NCBI RefSeq assembly: GCF_003172895.1
Contig: NZ_QGKL01000032.1
Span: forward strand, 1-64,000
Source of the DNA: Leucothrix arctica
GTDB taxonomy: Bacteria > Pseudomonadota > Gammaproteobacteria > Thiotrichales > Thiotrichaceae
DNA length: 64,000 nt
Direction of reading: 5' to 3'
The notes under the pieces are model-generated. The model searched no databases. It was not told the origin of the DNA and saw only the letters and a list, made by a program, of their open reading frames with translations. This document shows positions 1 through 8,274 of this stretch, in pieces (positions within the stretch are counted from its first letter, which is position 1; the number at the start of each line of letters is the position of its first letter). Both the position numbers and the translations under genes were made by a program.

Positions 1-1
1 G

Positions 2-2407
2 ACCTGCTTACGTGAGCTCTATTGCTATGAAACCAAAGTCAGCGACCTGTCGGCATTGCGTGAGATGGATTGTTTACAGGTATTCTCTTGCACTGACACA
101 CAAGTCAGTGATTTATCGCCATTGAGAAAAACAATAAGCTTAGAGACGTTACGTTGTGGAAAAACCTCAGTAATTGATCTTTCACCTGTTAATAAGCTCT
201 CTAAACTAAGTGAAGTTAAGTTTCAAAACACGAATATTAGGGATTTACTGCCTCTATCTCAGCTCAAAAATTTGAGTGTTATTGAGTGTAGCTCAACTTT
301 AGTATCTACACTTGAGCCTATTAAAGAGCAAATACAAAAAAATAGTTTAGATATATCGTTAAAAGATTGTCCCTTGATCTCGCCACCTATTGAATTTGCT
401 GAGTCTGGGAATAAAGCAATAAACGAGTATTTTGATCAAATTGGCATTGACAGTGAACCGCTGAATCAAACCAAAGTGATTTTTTTAGGCGACGGTGGCT
501 CGGGTAAAACTTCCCTAATAAAACGGCTTCGTAATGAAGTATTTGATGAAAGTGAAGGGCAAACGCACGGTATACAAATACACTCTGTTGACTTCAACAC
601 TGGCTTTGATTCTATATCCGCAAGATTATGGGACTTCGGTGGGCAAGAAGTTATGCACGCGACACATCAGTTCTTCCTGTCTCAGCGTTGTATTTACGTT
701 TTGTTGCTAAATAGCCGTACAGATGAAAAAGCGGAGTACTGGCTGAAACATGCTAATAGTTTTGGTGGTAATTCGCCTGTGTTAGTAGTGCTTAATAAGA
801 TCGATGAGAATCCATCTTTCGAAGTGGATAGAAAGCGTTTAAGTAGCAAATATAAACAAATAAAGGGATTTCATAGGGTCTCTTGCAAAACGGATGAAGG
901 TTTAGGTGAATTACAGGAAGCACTAAGAGAGCAGTTTTTATTATCTGACACTCGCCGCACACCGTTTCCGACGACGTGGTCAGCAGTTAAAAATCACTTT
1001 TTGAACATGCAAGATACATTTATTGAAAGCAGTGAGTTTCGAAAAGTGTGTCAAGCGCTTGGGGTGGATAAGAAGTTCAGTCAGGATGTTTTGCTACAAT
1101 TTCTGCATGACTTAGGAATTGTCATAAATTTCAAAAAACTTAAGCAGTTTGATACGCAGATATTGGACCCTGTTTGGTTAACTAATGGGGTTTATCGAAT
1201 AATCAATTCCCCGTTAATTACTGAAAATAAAGGTTTGCTTCAAGAAAGTGAATTTGATGATGTAATTAGTAAGTCAGAGCTAAGCACGAACCCTGATGGT
1301 ACTAAGTATCAGTATCCGCCGAGTAAGCAGCTCTATATTGTCCGTGTCATGCAGGAGTTTGAATTATGTTTTCCTCTAAATCACGAACAATACATCGTGC
1401 CTCAGTTATTACCGGTCCAAGAAGCTGACTTTGAGTTCGAAGGCGCAACGCTTCATTTTATCGTCAACTTCCCTGATTTTTTACCAGATAGTATTTTTAT
1501 ACGTTTAATGGTCAAGCTGCATGATTATATAAAAGATGACTTGAGGTGGCGGAGTGGCATGATTTTGTCTAAGCCGTTGGTCTTTGACGCCGTAGCACGA
1601 GTTAGGGCGGATAAGGAAGACCGTAAAATTGAAATCGATGTTTGTGGAAAAGAGCCAAGACGTTTTCTTAAATTTATCCGTGTCACACTTCAAGAAATTA
1701 TTGATGATTTTCCACAGCTCAACTATGAAGAAATGGTGCCTTTACCAAAGACTGATGAGTTAGTGCCTTATCTTCGATTGGTCGGAATGGAGGAGGCTGG
1801 GGTTGAACATCATTTCGTTTTAGATACCAAAGAAAATATTAAAGTCTCCAGTCTATTGGATGGTATTGAAGATTCTGAGATGAGAAGTGAGGTAAACCAA
1901 ACAATAGTGAAGGCCTTTATTTCTTATTCGCATGAAGATAAAGAGCATTTGAAAGAGCTACGCAAAGCACTTTCTCCGCTTGAAAGGCTTAATAAGTTAG
2001 AAATTTGGGATGATAGGTCTATAGATGGTGGTGATGATTGGGAGAGTGAAATTTTCCAAAAGCTTCGTGATTCAGATATCGTCTTATGTTTGGTGAGCGC
2101 CAGTTTTGTTAAGTCTGATTTTTGTCATGAACGAGAGCTTGAGCAAGCATTGAAAGATCATCAATCAGGAAAGCAAATCGTTGTTCCTATTCAGTTACGA
2201 GAGTGTAACTGGGATAGTTTACCAATAGCTAAATTACAGGGCTTGCCTGGAGATTGGATACAAAACTCAGATAATACTGATAGAGCGCTGACCTTAGTTT
2301 CTAAAGAACTAGAAGAGATTATCCATAAAATACAAGAGAAAAGAGTTAGAGCTAAACATGGTATCGGTAATCCAAGCCATTCAGGGAGGGAAGAGGGTGG
2401 CCAATAG
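2..2407 (+). CDS. LRR-Roc-COR-TIR protein (Roco family), 5' end outside window
   Basis: The reading frame is open to the left edge and already encodes leucine-rich repeats there, so the start lies outside the window. Domains in order, numbering from the Met at 56: LRR units of the VSDLSPL type (to about 85); a Roc GTPase with Walker A GDGGSGKT (145-152), G3 DFGGQE (193-198) and G4 NKID (247-250); a COR-like segment (about 300-590); and a C-terminal TIR domain from about 618 (AFISYSHED), with a SDFCHERELEQAL segment that should carry the catalytic glutamate. Roco proteins are GTP-controlled switches, and bacterial TIR domains often cleave NAD+. A cytosolic signalling or anti-phage effector role is inferred and is supported by the AbiE pair next door. 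Domain calls are strong; the biological role is uncertain. Confidence 0.88.
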   Translation, partial: TCLRELYCYETKVSDLSALREMDCLQVFSCTDTQVSDLSPLRKTISLETLRCGKTSVIDLSPVNKLSKLSEVKFQNTNIRDLLPLSQLKNLSVIECSSTLVSTLEPIKEQIQKNSLDISLKDCPLISPPIEFAESGNKAINEYFDQIGIDSEPLNQTKVIFLGDGGSGKTSLIKRLRNEVFDESEGQTHGIQIHSVDFNTGFDSISARLWDFGGQEVMHATHQFFLSQRCIYVLLLNSRTDEKAEYWLKHANSFGGNSPVLVVLNKIDENPSFEVDRKRLSSKYKQIKGFHRVSCKTDEGLGELQEALREQFLLSDTRRTPFPTTWSAVKNHFLNMQDTFIESSEFRKVCQALGVDKKFSQDVLLQFLHDLGIVINFKKLKQFDTQILDPVWLTNGVYRIINSPLITENKGLLQESEFDDVISKSELSTNPDGTKYQYPPSKQLYIVRVMQEFELCFPLNHEQYIVPQLLPVQEADFEFEGATLHFIVNFPDFLPDSIFIRLMVKLHDYIKDDLRWRSGMILSKPLVFDAVARVRADKEDRKIEIDVCGKEPRRFLKFIRVTLQEIIDDFPQLNYEEMVPLPKTDELVPYLRLVGMEEAGVEHHFVLDTKENIKVSSLLDGIEDSEMRSEVNQTIVKAFISYSHEDKEHLKELRKALSPLERLNKLEIWDDRSIDGGDDWESEIFQKLRDSDIVLCLVSASFVKSDFCHERELEQALKDHQSGKQIVVPIQLRECNWDSLPIAKLQGLPGDWIQNSDNTDRALTLVSKELEEIIHKIQEKRVRAKHGIGNPSHSGREEGGQ

Positions 2408-2541
2408 CAGTTTTCTAGGCTAGTGATGACATCTTGTAGCTTAGGGATATTGTTCAAAAACTATATCACATCCGATGCCCCAAACCTCACTTCGATTGGT
2501 ACGGCCTTATCTTGGCGTATAGTCAAGTAACAGCAGAGCTA

Positions 2542-3441
2542 CTACATCTCAAAGTTGCTCTGTGTCCGTCCATTGTTTGAAAGATAAGCCAATACCTTCC
2601 GCCCTTCTTCAACAACGGTAGTGCGCAGGTATTCCCAAAACTGTTCATTTTCCACAGTACGTTTAGCAATATCAGGCGGCAAAAATCGTCGCATTTCTTG
2701 CTCAAAACTTGCAGCTAATGAGTCGTCGTTTTCCAGCTGAGTAATACGTTGTTCTAACTTATCAATAAACTCTGTCGTTGTTTGTTTATGATCCGCTATT
2801 TTCTTAACCACTAAAGGCAATGGAAGATTAATGGCTTGCTGCTTAAGCCAAGTAATATCCCATAAGTCTCTGTTTTTCATTCGGTTAGGGCGAAGGGCTA
2901 GGGCAACCAGTTTATTCGCAAGTATCTCTTCACGACTCTCAACTTGCAAAATTAGTCCTGCTGTTCCCATATCTACACCGTAGTGGTTGAGCAGTAACAT
3001 GGGTTTTGGTTCGTAACTTGGGATAGCGCAAATATCAATGTTAATGCGCTGCATCGGCATGTTTCGTTGTTCTGGTTTAGTGATGACCTTGAGCTTCCAG
3101 GTATCAACATTCCCCGTTTCTCTGTGTGGCTCACTAACGCTAATGGAAAGGCCATACTTCGTTTGTAAGTGACTGATCAGCACTTCGCCTAAGACTTGTA
3201 GTTGCTCACGGTTGAAGTCAGCACCACCCGTAAAGTCCAAGTCTTCGCTGAGTCGGTTGGAGCCATAACAAGCACGCAGGCAAGTGCCTCCCATAAAGGT
3301 AAGGTTTTTGAGCAAACCAGCCTCAGCCATTTCTCGTAGAATATCGTGGTGCAGCATCTCTTTTTCTACGACCACTCTGAGTGGTGATAGGTCTTGGTTT
3401 GTTTTAAGCGCTTCGCTCACTAGTCCATCAAACAAGCTCAT
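2542..3441 (-). CDS. AbiEii-type nucleotidyltransferase toxin of an AbiE type IV toxin-antitoxin pair
   Basis: This 299-residue protein has the DNA polymerase beta-like nucleotidyltransferase signature of AbiEii: a GGT turn followed after a helix by SEDLDF (about residues 50-72), and a downstream ANKLVAL...RDLWDI block that matches the second conserved part of the family. AbiEii toxins transfer nucleotides to RNA targets and arrest growth, often aborting phage infection. The gene follows its antitoxin and overlaps it by 14 bp, which suggests translational coupling. It lies just after a Roco-TIR gene, so the patch is probably a defence island. The length is normal for the family and no break is visible. 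Confidence 0.85.
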   Translation of the reverse strand: MSLFDGLVSEALKTNQDLSPLRVVVEKEMLHHDILREMAEAGLLKNLTFMGGTCLRACYGSNRLSEDLDFTGGADFNREQLQVLGEVLISHLQTKYGLSISVSEPHRETGNVDTWKLKVITKPEQRNMPMQRINIDICAIPSYEPKPMLLLNHYGVDMGTAGLILQVESREEILANKLVALALRPNRMKNRDLWDITWLKQQAINLPLPLVVKKIADHKQTTTEFIDKLEQRITQLENDDSLAASFEQEMRRFLPPDIAKRTVENEQFWEYLRTTVVEEGRKVLAYLSNNGRTQSNFEM

Positions 3442-3976
3442 CAGCTAGCTCCCAGTCAATAAGGTCTTGGTTACGGTGTGTGTGTTTTATGTCTTTCAGA
3501 GCTAAGGCGACAGATGCTCGCCATAAGTGAATACGGTGATCCCAAGTGAGTTGTTGCGCTAATTTCTCGGTGGGTCTGCGAGTATGAATAAACTCAATGC
3601 GCCCGAAACTGCCACAATCAACGATGCGATTTCTGCCCGATGACATGAGTGTTATCCATCCAATGGGTATTTGTGAAATAACGCCTGCATCGCTCAAAAC
3701 AGACTCTAAACTTAAGTAGTTGAACTCACTCGCTCGCAATCTTGCAGCTGCGTGATACAGCAATAGACCGTCATGAGGGTAAGCATCTGGATGCATGTAG
3801 AGACCACGACAAACACGTTGTAGCAAGCCACGCTTTACCGCACGACTCAGCAGTAGTTGTAACGCGTCATGGTTGTGTTGTGGCAAAGCACTGCTTAGGT
3901 CGCTGAGCGTGAATAGATAATGTTCAGGACTTGCGAGTGCCTTTAGCGTTTCGCTAAGTTGAGATATTGGAGTCAT
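3428..3976 (-). CDS. AbiEi-type antitoxin / autorepressor
   Basis: This 182-residue protein is the first gene of the AbiE pair. Its N-terminus (about residues 15-60) reads as a winged helix ending in a GLLQRVCRGLY segment typical of AbiEi antitoxins. The rest is the C-terminal antitoxicity domain. In type IV systems the antitoxin does not bind the toxin; it counters its effect and represses the operon by binding inverted repeats in the promoter. A perfect 13-bp inverted repeat sits 5 nt upstream of this start codon, as that model predicts. The family call is good; its repressor activity is inferred from relatives. Confidence 0.8.
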   Translation of the reverse strand: MTPISQLSETLKALASPEHYLFTLSDLSSALPQHNHDALQLLLSRAVKRGLLQRVCRGLYMHPDAYPHDGLLLYHAAARLRASEFNYLSLESVLSDAGVISQIPIGWITLMSSGRNRIVDCGSFGRIEFIHTRRPTEKLAQQLTWDHRIHLWRASVALALKDIKHTHRNQDLIDWELADELV

Positions 3977-3980
3977 AATA

Positions 3981-4019
3981 CTCTACACTTTCCGTCAATA
4001 TATGATGGAAAGTGTAGAG
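3981..4019. promoter_or_regulatory. Inverted-repeat operator of the abiE operon
   Basis: CTCTACACTTTCC (3981-3993) and GGAAAGTGTAGAG (4007-4019) are perfect 13-bp arms with a 13-nt spacer. The inner arm begins 5 nt from the antitoxin ATG, so bound protein would block initiation as well as transcription. AbiEi antitoxins are known to autoregulate through paired inverted repeats; the match to this site is inference. Confidence 0.7.
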
Positions 4020-4169
4020 CAAAATGTTGTTTTAAGCTATCAAAACTACTACCAGTAGTTCGATCAACCTTGTTAATTATCATTGTGGTTGATAATTTAC
4101 AAGGTTGTGGTGATTACAAAGCAACCATATTTTAAGTCTCAGTGTTTCCTTTATATCATTGGTGAAAGT

Positions 4170-4613
4170 ATGTTGAATGCTATATACGAAGAAAACTGTA
4201 GTAACTGCAAAGGCGACTTAGAGTGCCATTTTTGCAGAGAAACGCTATGTGAAAAGTGTATGATTCAAGCGGAAGGCAAGCACTGTTGCCGCCCCTGTTC
4301 CGCATCCATAAGAAACGATAAAGCCTTAGTCGCTTACTTTGTAGAGTGGCATCGCACAGCCAATCTGGGCGCTATAACGCTATTAAAACCGCCAATACTG
4401 GTCGTATCCGAGTTCAAAAAGGGAAGCTTGTTCTCAGTAGCAGAGTTCGAAAACGAAAATATTATCGGTTCAATCACACTCCGCTCTGATGGCCAATCTG
4501 ATGCCGAGGCTATGGATATAGACTCGGGTAAGGCACTATTTACAGAATACCGTATCTTAGTAAACGAGAGAGAAATCGAAGAATTTCTCACGTCGCTGTA
4601 TGCCAGTGTTTAA
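4170..4613 (+). CDS. Hypothetical protein with N-terminal Cys-rich zinc-finger-like module
   Basis: I chose the ATG at 4170, because the frame upstream reads as non-coding. The 147-residue product opens with a cluster of cysteines (CSNC, CHFC, CEKC, then a His and CCRPC) within about 45 residues, which is the pattern of a B-box or RING-like double zinc site. The remainder is a mixed alpha/beta domain I do not recognise, ending near EEFLTSLYASV. No signal peptide or membrane segment is present, so it is probably cytosolic. It is divergent from the AbiE operon and shares its promoter region, which may mean a link to that locus. No function is assigned. Confidence 0.6.
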   Translation: MLNAIYEENCSNCKGDLECHFCRETLCEKCMIQAEGKHCCRPCSASIRNDKALVAYFVEWHRTANLGAITLLKPPILVVSEFKKGSLFSVAEFENENIIGSITLRSDGQSDAEAMDIDSGKALFTEYRILVNEREIEEFLTSLYASV

Positions 4614-4614
4614 A

Positions 4615-5082
4615 CTACTCAGCAGTCGAAACAGGCAGCTTCGCCGCTCGCCAGCTATCAAACCCACCATCCATATGAATAACAGACTTAAAACCAGCTT
4701 CTTTCATAAACGGTAGCGTGTTTCCACTTCTAACACCCGTTTTACAATGCACCAACCACGTGGTGTTTTTATCTAAAGCATCTACCGCTTTTTTAAAGCC
4801 GAGCGAGTAGTAGTTTATTTGTACTGCGCCAGCGATATGGCCACGGTTATATTCCCAGCCAGTTCTTACATCTAGCACCTTAATGTTTGGGTTATCCTTT
4901 AACAGCTGAGCCGCTTGAGTGGCTGACACATCAAGAATGCCGTCATTAAGCACGCCCACACCCGCATCTTTCAACGCTTCGATTGTAGTGTTCACAGGGC
5001 TTGCTTGTTCTGCTTGAAGTACTGGGCCACTCAGTACTGTCAGGCTGATACATAGCGCTAATAAATATTTAATTTTTCTCAT
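4615..5082 (-). CDS. Periplasmic rhodanese-family sulfurtransferase
   Basis: An N-terminal signal peptide (about residues 1-24, ending near LQAEQA) is followed by one rhodanese domain with the typical VLDVRTGWEY and GHIAGAVQ motifs and the active-site loop VHCKTGVRS (Cys113). Rhodaneses move sulfane sulfur through a cysteine persulfide. The export signal points to handling of sulfide, thiosulfate or persulfide in the periplasm. The gene follows the fatty acid hydroxylase on the same strand after 16 bp and is probably co-transcribed with it. The nearby periplasmic MBL-fold hydrolase and the DUF2892/Crp remnant fit a sulfur-stress cluster. Confidence 0.85.
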   Translation of the reverse strand: MRKIKYLLALCISLTVLSGPVLQAEQASPVNTTIEALKDAGVGVLNDGILDVSATQAAQLLKDNPNIKVLDVRTGWEYNRGHIAGAVQINYYSLGFKKAVDALDKNTTWLVHCKTGVRSGNTLPFMKEAGFKSVIHMDGGFDSWRAAKLPVSTAE

Positions 5083-5098
5083 GATTTCCTCAATCGTT

Positions 5099-5899
5099 TC
5101 ACAGCTTTTTATTTTTAAATGGGACAGTAATGACCCATGGAAGTTTAGACGGATTGTCTGACTGAAACTGATTCAAGCCAATCGTCATACCGTCGTGTCC
5201 TTTACTTGGTTGATCAATGTAGGTTTTAAATAACCGATCCCAAAAAGGAAGGAAGAAGCCGTAGTTACTATTTGTTTCAGCAGGGATGACCGAGTGGTGA
5301 ACACGGTGCATGTCTGGCGTCACGAAGAACAAACGTAAGATAGCATCGAACCGTTTGGGTAGTTTCATATTCGCATGGTTAAACATGGCAGAAGCATTCA
5401 AAACGATCTCAAAAATCACAACCGACAAGGCTAATGGGCCTAGCAGTAAAATGATGCCGCACTTATAAACCATAGACAGTGCAGCTTCAATCGGATGAAA
5501 ACGTATACCCGTGGTGACATCAATATCACGATCAGCGTGGTGTACTTTATGAAAACGCCAAAGCACGGGTATATGGTGCGAAGCGACGTGCTGCGCATAA
5601 ATAGCTAGATCAAGTAGGGCAACACCGAGTGCAATTTGCACGATAAATGGCAGTTCTATTGGCATGAGGTTTAGTAAACCCCAACCATTTTCGTGCGCAT
5701 ATTCAGCGGCAAGCACGGCGGTTATTGGCCCTAAAAGTCTCAATACTACTGAGTTGATCACCACTAACGAAAGGTTGGTTGTCCAGCGTGATTGACGGCT
5801 TTGAGTGCGTTCCTTTTTAGGAAACAGGGCCTCCAAAGTCGCCATCAGTGCTAGCACACCGATAAAGATAGTCAGTCGTAGTTGGTTCTCATCTAGCAT
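5099..5899 (-). CDS. Fatty acid hydroxylase / sterol desaturase family membrane protein
   Basis: This 266-residue integral membrane protein has several hydrophobic segments and the histidine boxes of the diiron hydroxylase superfamily: HVASH (104-108), HKVHH (117-121) and a late HRVHHS box (about 208-213), with additional histidines at GIRFHP and NHAN. Family members use O2 and a diiron site to hydroxylate or desaturate lipids, so the likely substrate is a membrane lipid; which one cannot be told. A good ribosome site (AGGAG) precedes the ATG. Related hydroxylases are often found beside rhodanese genes, as here. Confidence 0.85.
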   Translation of the reverse strand: MLDENQLRLTIFIGVLALMATLEALFPKKERTQSRQSRWTTNLSLVVINSVVLRLLGPITAVLAAEYAHENGWGLLNLMPIELPFIVQIALGVALLDLAIYAQHVASHHIPVLWRFHKVHHADRDIDVTTGIRFHPIEAALSMVYKCGIILLLGPLALSVVIFEIVLNASAMFNHANMKLPKRFDAILRLFFVTPDMHRVHHSVIPAETNSNYGFFLPFWDRLFKTYIDQPSKGHDGMTIGLNQFQSDNPSKLPWVITVPFKNKKL

Positions 5900-5913
5900 A
5901 TTTATTCTCCTGC

Positions 5914-6316
5914 TTACTTCTTAGTACGTGTATTAAAGTTAAATAGTTTATAAACCGGACAAAAGTTCATGAATGCCGTAACTATTAAAATGACATTGCC
6001 TAACTCTAAGGCATGCAGCTTACGGCCAACGACTTCTCGCGCGGTTCCGATCTCGTTTGCGATCTGTGTTTGAGTGGTGACAACGAGCATCTGAGGGTTG
6101 CATGCGGTAAAGAGTGAGCTCTCTACCTGACTTCGCGGTCATTTCAACGCGTATCGAGCCACTGCATAAAATGAGAAATGCTTGGCAGCTATCACCCGGT
6201 TTAAACAGAACGCTTTGCGCATTAAAGCTAATAACGGATGGTGAAATACCATGAGATTCAATAATTGACTGTGTGAGTCCTGCATCATCGCAGATTTTCT
6301 TTTGGTTAGTATTCAT
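5914..6316 (-). pseudogene. Crp/Fnr regulator remnant joined to a DUF2892 tail
   Basis: From the ATG at 6316 the frame encodes the start of a Crp/Fnr cyclic-nucleotide-binding domain (VLFKPGDSCQAFLILCSGSI) for about 70 residues, then turns to nonsense and stops at 6020. In the +1-shifted frame around 6010-6090 the recognition-helix region of a Crp HTH is clear (TQIANEIGTAREVVGRKL). That frame continues into NFCPVYKLF, like the end of a DUF2892 membrane protein, and stops at 5914. A normal Crp/Fnr protein has about 220 residues, so the middle of the gene is deleted, the frame is shifted, and the 3' end is fused to the end of what was probably the next gene. It has almost certainly lost regulatory function. 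Confidence 0.75.
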
Positions 6317-6534
6317 TGGTGTTACCAGTCAGTTAGCATGCTTTAGCGCTCATTTAGAAATATGAGTGAGTAAATTATGCGCTTATCTCTGATATTATCG
6401 CAATTGGTTTGTGATTATGCTTAACGGCGGGTGTTTTAATTTTGTCCGATTTAGACGTTTATTTGTTTGTTCAGGATCTAAGTTAGGCGCTAATTCGTAC
6501 CATTTCTTTGACCACTCAAAAAGGAAAGTAAGTC
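6317..6534. promoter_or_regulatory. Divergent intergenic region between the Crp/Fnr remnant and the MBL-fold hydrolase
   Basis: This AT-rich stretch must contain the promoter of the hydrolase, whose AAGGAA ribosome site lies just before 6535. No clear operator or credible coding frame is visible. If the lost Crp/Fnr protein acted here, its site is not obvious. Confidence 0.4.
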
Positions 6535-7362
6535 ATGTTCAAACTGATTACTGCAGTGCTAGTTACGTCCCTTTTATCCATCAGTCCTTCATTTGCCGCA
6601 GATCGAGCGATCACAAAGGTTGCGGGTGATGTGTACCGTTTTCAAAACAAGTTTCATTTTTCGATATTCGTAGTGACGGATAAAGGCGTCGTTGTTACTG
6701 ACCCTATCAATGCCGAAGCGGCTTCATGGTTGAAGTCGGAAATTAGCAAAATAACAGATAAGCCAATTACGCATCTGATCTATAGTCATAGTCATGGCGA
6801 TCACGCATCGGGTGGTGCGGCATTTGGCGATATTCCAACCATCATTGCTCACAAAAACGCACCTGAAAAGATTGATGGGGTTGAGCCTACGATACTGATT
6901 GATGGTGTAACAACGGTCAAAGTGGGCGGTAAAACAATAGAGCTAACACCACTTGGCCCAGGTCATGGGGCAGACTTGATTGCGATGGTTGTGCAGCCTG
7001 AGAACGTTGGTTTTGTGGTTGATGCGGTCGCTTCTAAACGTCTGCCATATCGCAACTTCCCCAACTCAAATGTTGATGACTGGACGGATCAGGTACGTAA
7101 AGTTGAGAGCTTAGACTTTGAAATATTTGCGGGTGGTCACGGGCCGATTGGTGTTAAAGCCGATGTCACAGAAGGGCGTGTTTACTTGGAAGAGTTGCGT
7201 GAGCAAGTATTGCAGGGACTAAAGTCTGGTAAAACTGTGGAAGAGCTAGAGAAAAGTATCAGCATGGGTAAGTACAAAGACTGGGCTTCTTTCAGTCAAT
7301 GGCGCGGGCTAAATGTGCAAGGCATGGCGCGACACCTGACAGAGATCGGTGCAGTTAAGTAG
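6535..7362 (+). CDS. Periplasmic metallo-beta-lactamase-fold hydrolase
   Basis: A signal peptide (residues 1-21, ending SFAA) precedes an MBL domain with the metal motif HSHGDH (85-90), a later GPGHG histidine, VVDAVAS for the bridging aspartate and GGHGP near the C-terminus. This is a complete two-metal set. The family includes periplasmic hydrolases found near rhodanese and DUF2892 genes, so a role in sulfur or quinoprotein-linked metabolism is plausible, but the substrate is unknown. An AAGGAA ribosome site precedes the start. The gene diverges from the decayed Crp/Fnr gene. Confidence 0.85.
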   Translation: MFKLITAVLVTSLLSISPSFAADRAITKVAGDVYRFQNKFHFSIFVVTDKGVVVTDPINAEAASWLKSEISKITDKPITHLIYSHSHGDHASGGAAFGDIPTIIAHKNAPEKIDGVEPTILIDGVTTVKVGGKTIELTPLGPGHGADLIAMVVQPENVGFVVDAVASKRLPYRNFPNSNVDDWTDQVRKVESLDFEIFAGGHGPIGVKADVTEGRVYLEELREQVLQGLKSGKTVEELEKSISMGKYKDWASFSQWRGLNVQGMARHLTEIGAVK

Positions 7363-7368
7363 CATACA

Positions 7369-7400
7369 TTCCCCAGCCGTCTGTTATGAAGGCTGGGGAA
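7369..7400 (+). terminator. 10-bp stem hairpin after the MBL hydrolase gene
   Basis: TTCCCCAGCC and GGCTGGGGAA form a perfect 10-bp stem with a 12-nt loop, 6 nt after the stop codon. A strong T-tract is missing, so it may be a weak terminator or an mRNA-stabilising hairpin. Confidence 0.5.
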
Positions 7401-7410
7401 ATAAACATCC

Positions 7411-7434
7411 GACTAAGCGCTCGACTAAGCGCTC
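7411..7434. repeat. Tandem 12-bp direct repeat
   Basis: GACTAAGCGCTC occurs twice in a row. Each unit contains the palindrome AGCGCT. It lies in the gap before the extensin-like gene and has no evident function. Confidence 0.6.
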
Positions 7435-7517
7435 ATAGCTGTTGGTGAAAAAAGGCTAAGATGCAGTGAGACTCAACGCTTGTTATGCTGTCGGTTTTTC
7501 AGTGAGTAGTGCTAAAC

Positions 7518-8222
7518 ATGGCGTCAGGCAAACCAGACAAAACGTGGGTATCTATCTTGTTGATTGGTTTGATAGGGTTTGGTATTTACAAGTTACTGAC
7601 TCACCCCAGCACGCCAATCCCCAAAGCATGGAACCCTACTAAGCCACTGGCTATTGAAGACGATGTGACGCCCTTTACTCCATTTAAACTGACGACTGCG
7701 TTGAGGTCTGATAATGGTTGTATCGATGTGCTTAAAGCAGGGAGCATAGGGTTTTCGAAAATGCCAGATTTGGTGTTATCAGGTGCATGCGGTATTGATG
7801 ATCGTGTCACTCTTTCTAAAGTAGGCACGGCTTCGGTAAAACCGCTGCAAACTTCCTGCCCGATTGCGCTACGCTCTGCCATGTGGGAGCGTCATAGTCT
7901 TCAACCAGCAGCTCGCCAATTCTTGGGTGCTGAGATCACTGAAATACTGCATTACTCGAGTTATAACTGCCGTCGAATTCGCGGTTCGAGTAATCGTTGG
8001 AGCACACATGCAACGGCTGAAGCGATTGATGTAGCGGGGTTTGTACTGTCAGATGGACGTAAAATCACGTTATTAAAAGACTGGAATAACGAACCCGCTT
8101 TTTTCGATGCAATTCAACGCGGTGCCTGCCGCTGGTTTAAAACCGTGTTAGGGCCAAACTATAATAGCCTTCACCGAGATCACTTTCACCTGCAGTCGGT
8201 GGGGCGTGGGACGTGTAGTTGA
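7518..8222 (+). CDS. Extensin-like C-terminal domain protein, membrane-anchored
   Basis: An in-frame GTG lies at 7509 and an ATG at 7518; neither has a good ribosome site and I prefer the ATG. A single N-terminal membrane helix (VSILLIGLIGFGIYKLL) anchors a periplasmic domain with the Extensin-like_C pattern: cysteine pairs, a THATAEAIDVAGF block and a C-terminal HRDHFHLQ block. The His/Asp arrangement resembles LAS/DD-peptidase-type zinc enzymes, so a role in cell-wall remodelling is possible but unproven for the family. It stands alone, followed by a VOC-family gene. Confidence 0.75.
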   Translation: MASGKPDKTWVSILLIGLIGFGIYKLLTHPSTPIPKAWNPTKPLAIEDDVTPFTPFKLTTALRSDNGCIDVLKAGSIGFSKMPDLVLSGACGIDDRVTLSKVGTASVKPLQTSCPIALRSAMWERHSLQPAARQFLGAEITEILHYSSYNCRRIRGSSNRWSTHATAEAIDVAGFVLSDGRKITLLKDWNNEPAFFDAIQRGACRWFKTVLGPNYNSLHRDHFHLQSVGRGTCS

Positions 8223-8274
8223 GTGGCATATGTTTTTGGTTAAATGAGTATAAATTCCATAAGGAGGATTTATC

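Noticed and set aside
11-4000. CRISPR array or Cas genes near the defence genes
   Set aside because: No regularly spaced repeats of 24-40 bp with unique spacers were seen anywhere in the window, and no Cas motifs. The repeats at 49880 and 54328 are too few and are promoter-linked.
5914-6316. Programmed frameshift producing a functional Crp/Fnr protein
   Set aside because: Roughly 100 residues of the middle of the protein are missing, so shifting the frame would not restore a complete regulator.
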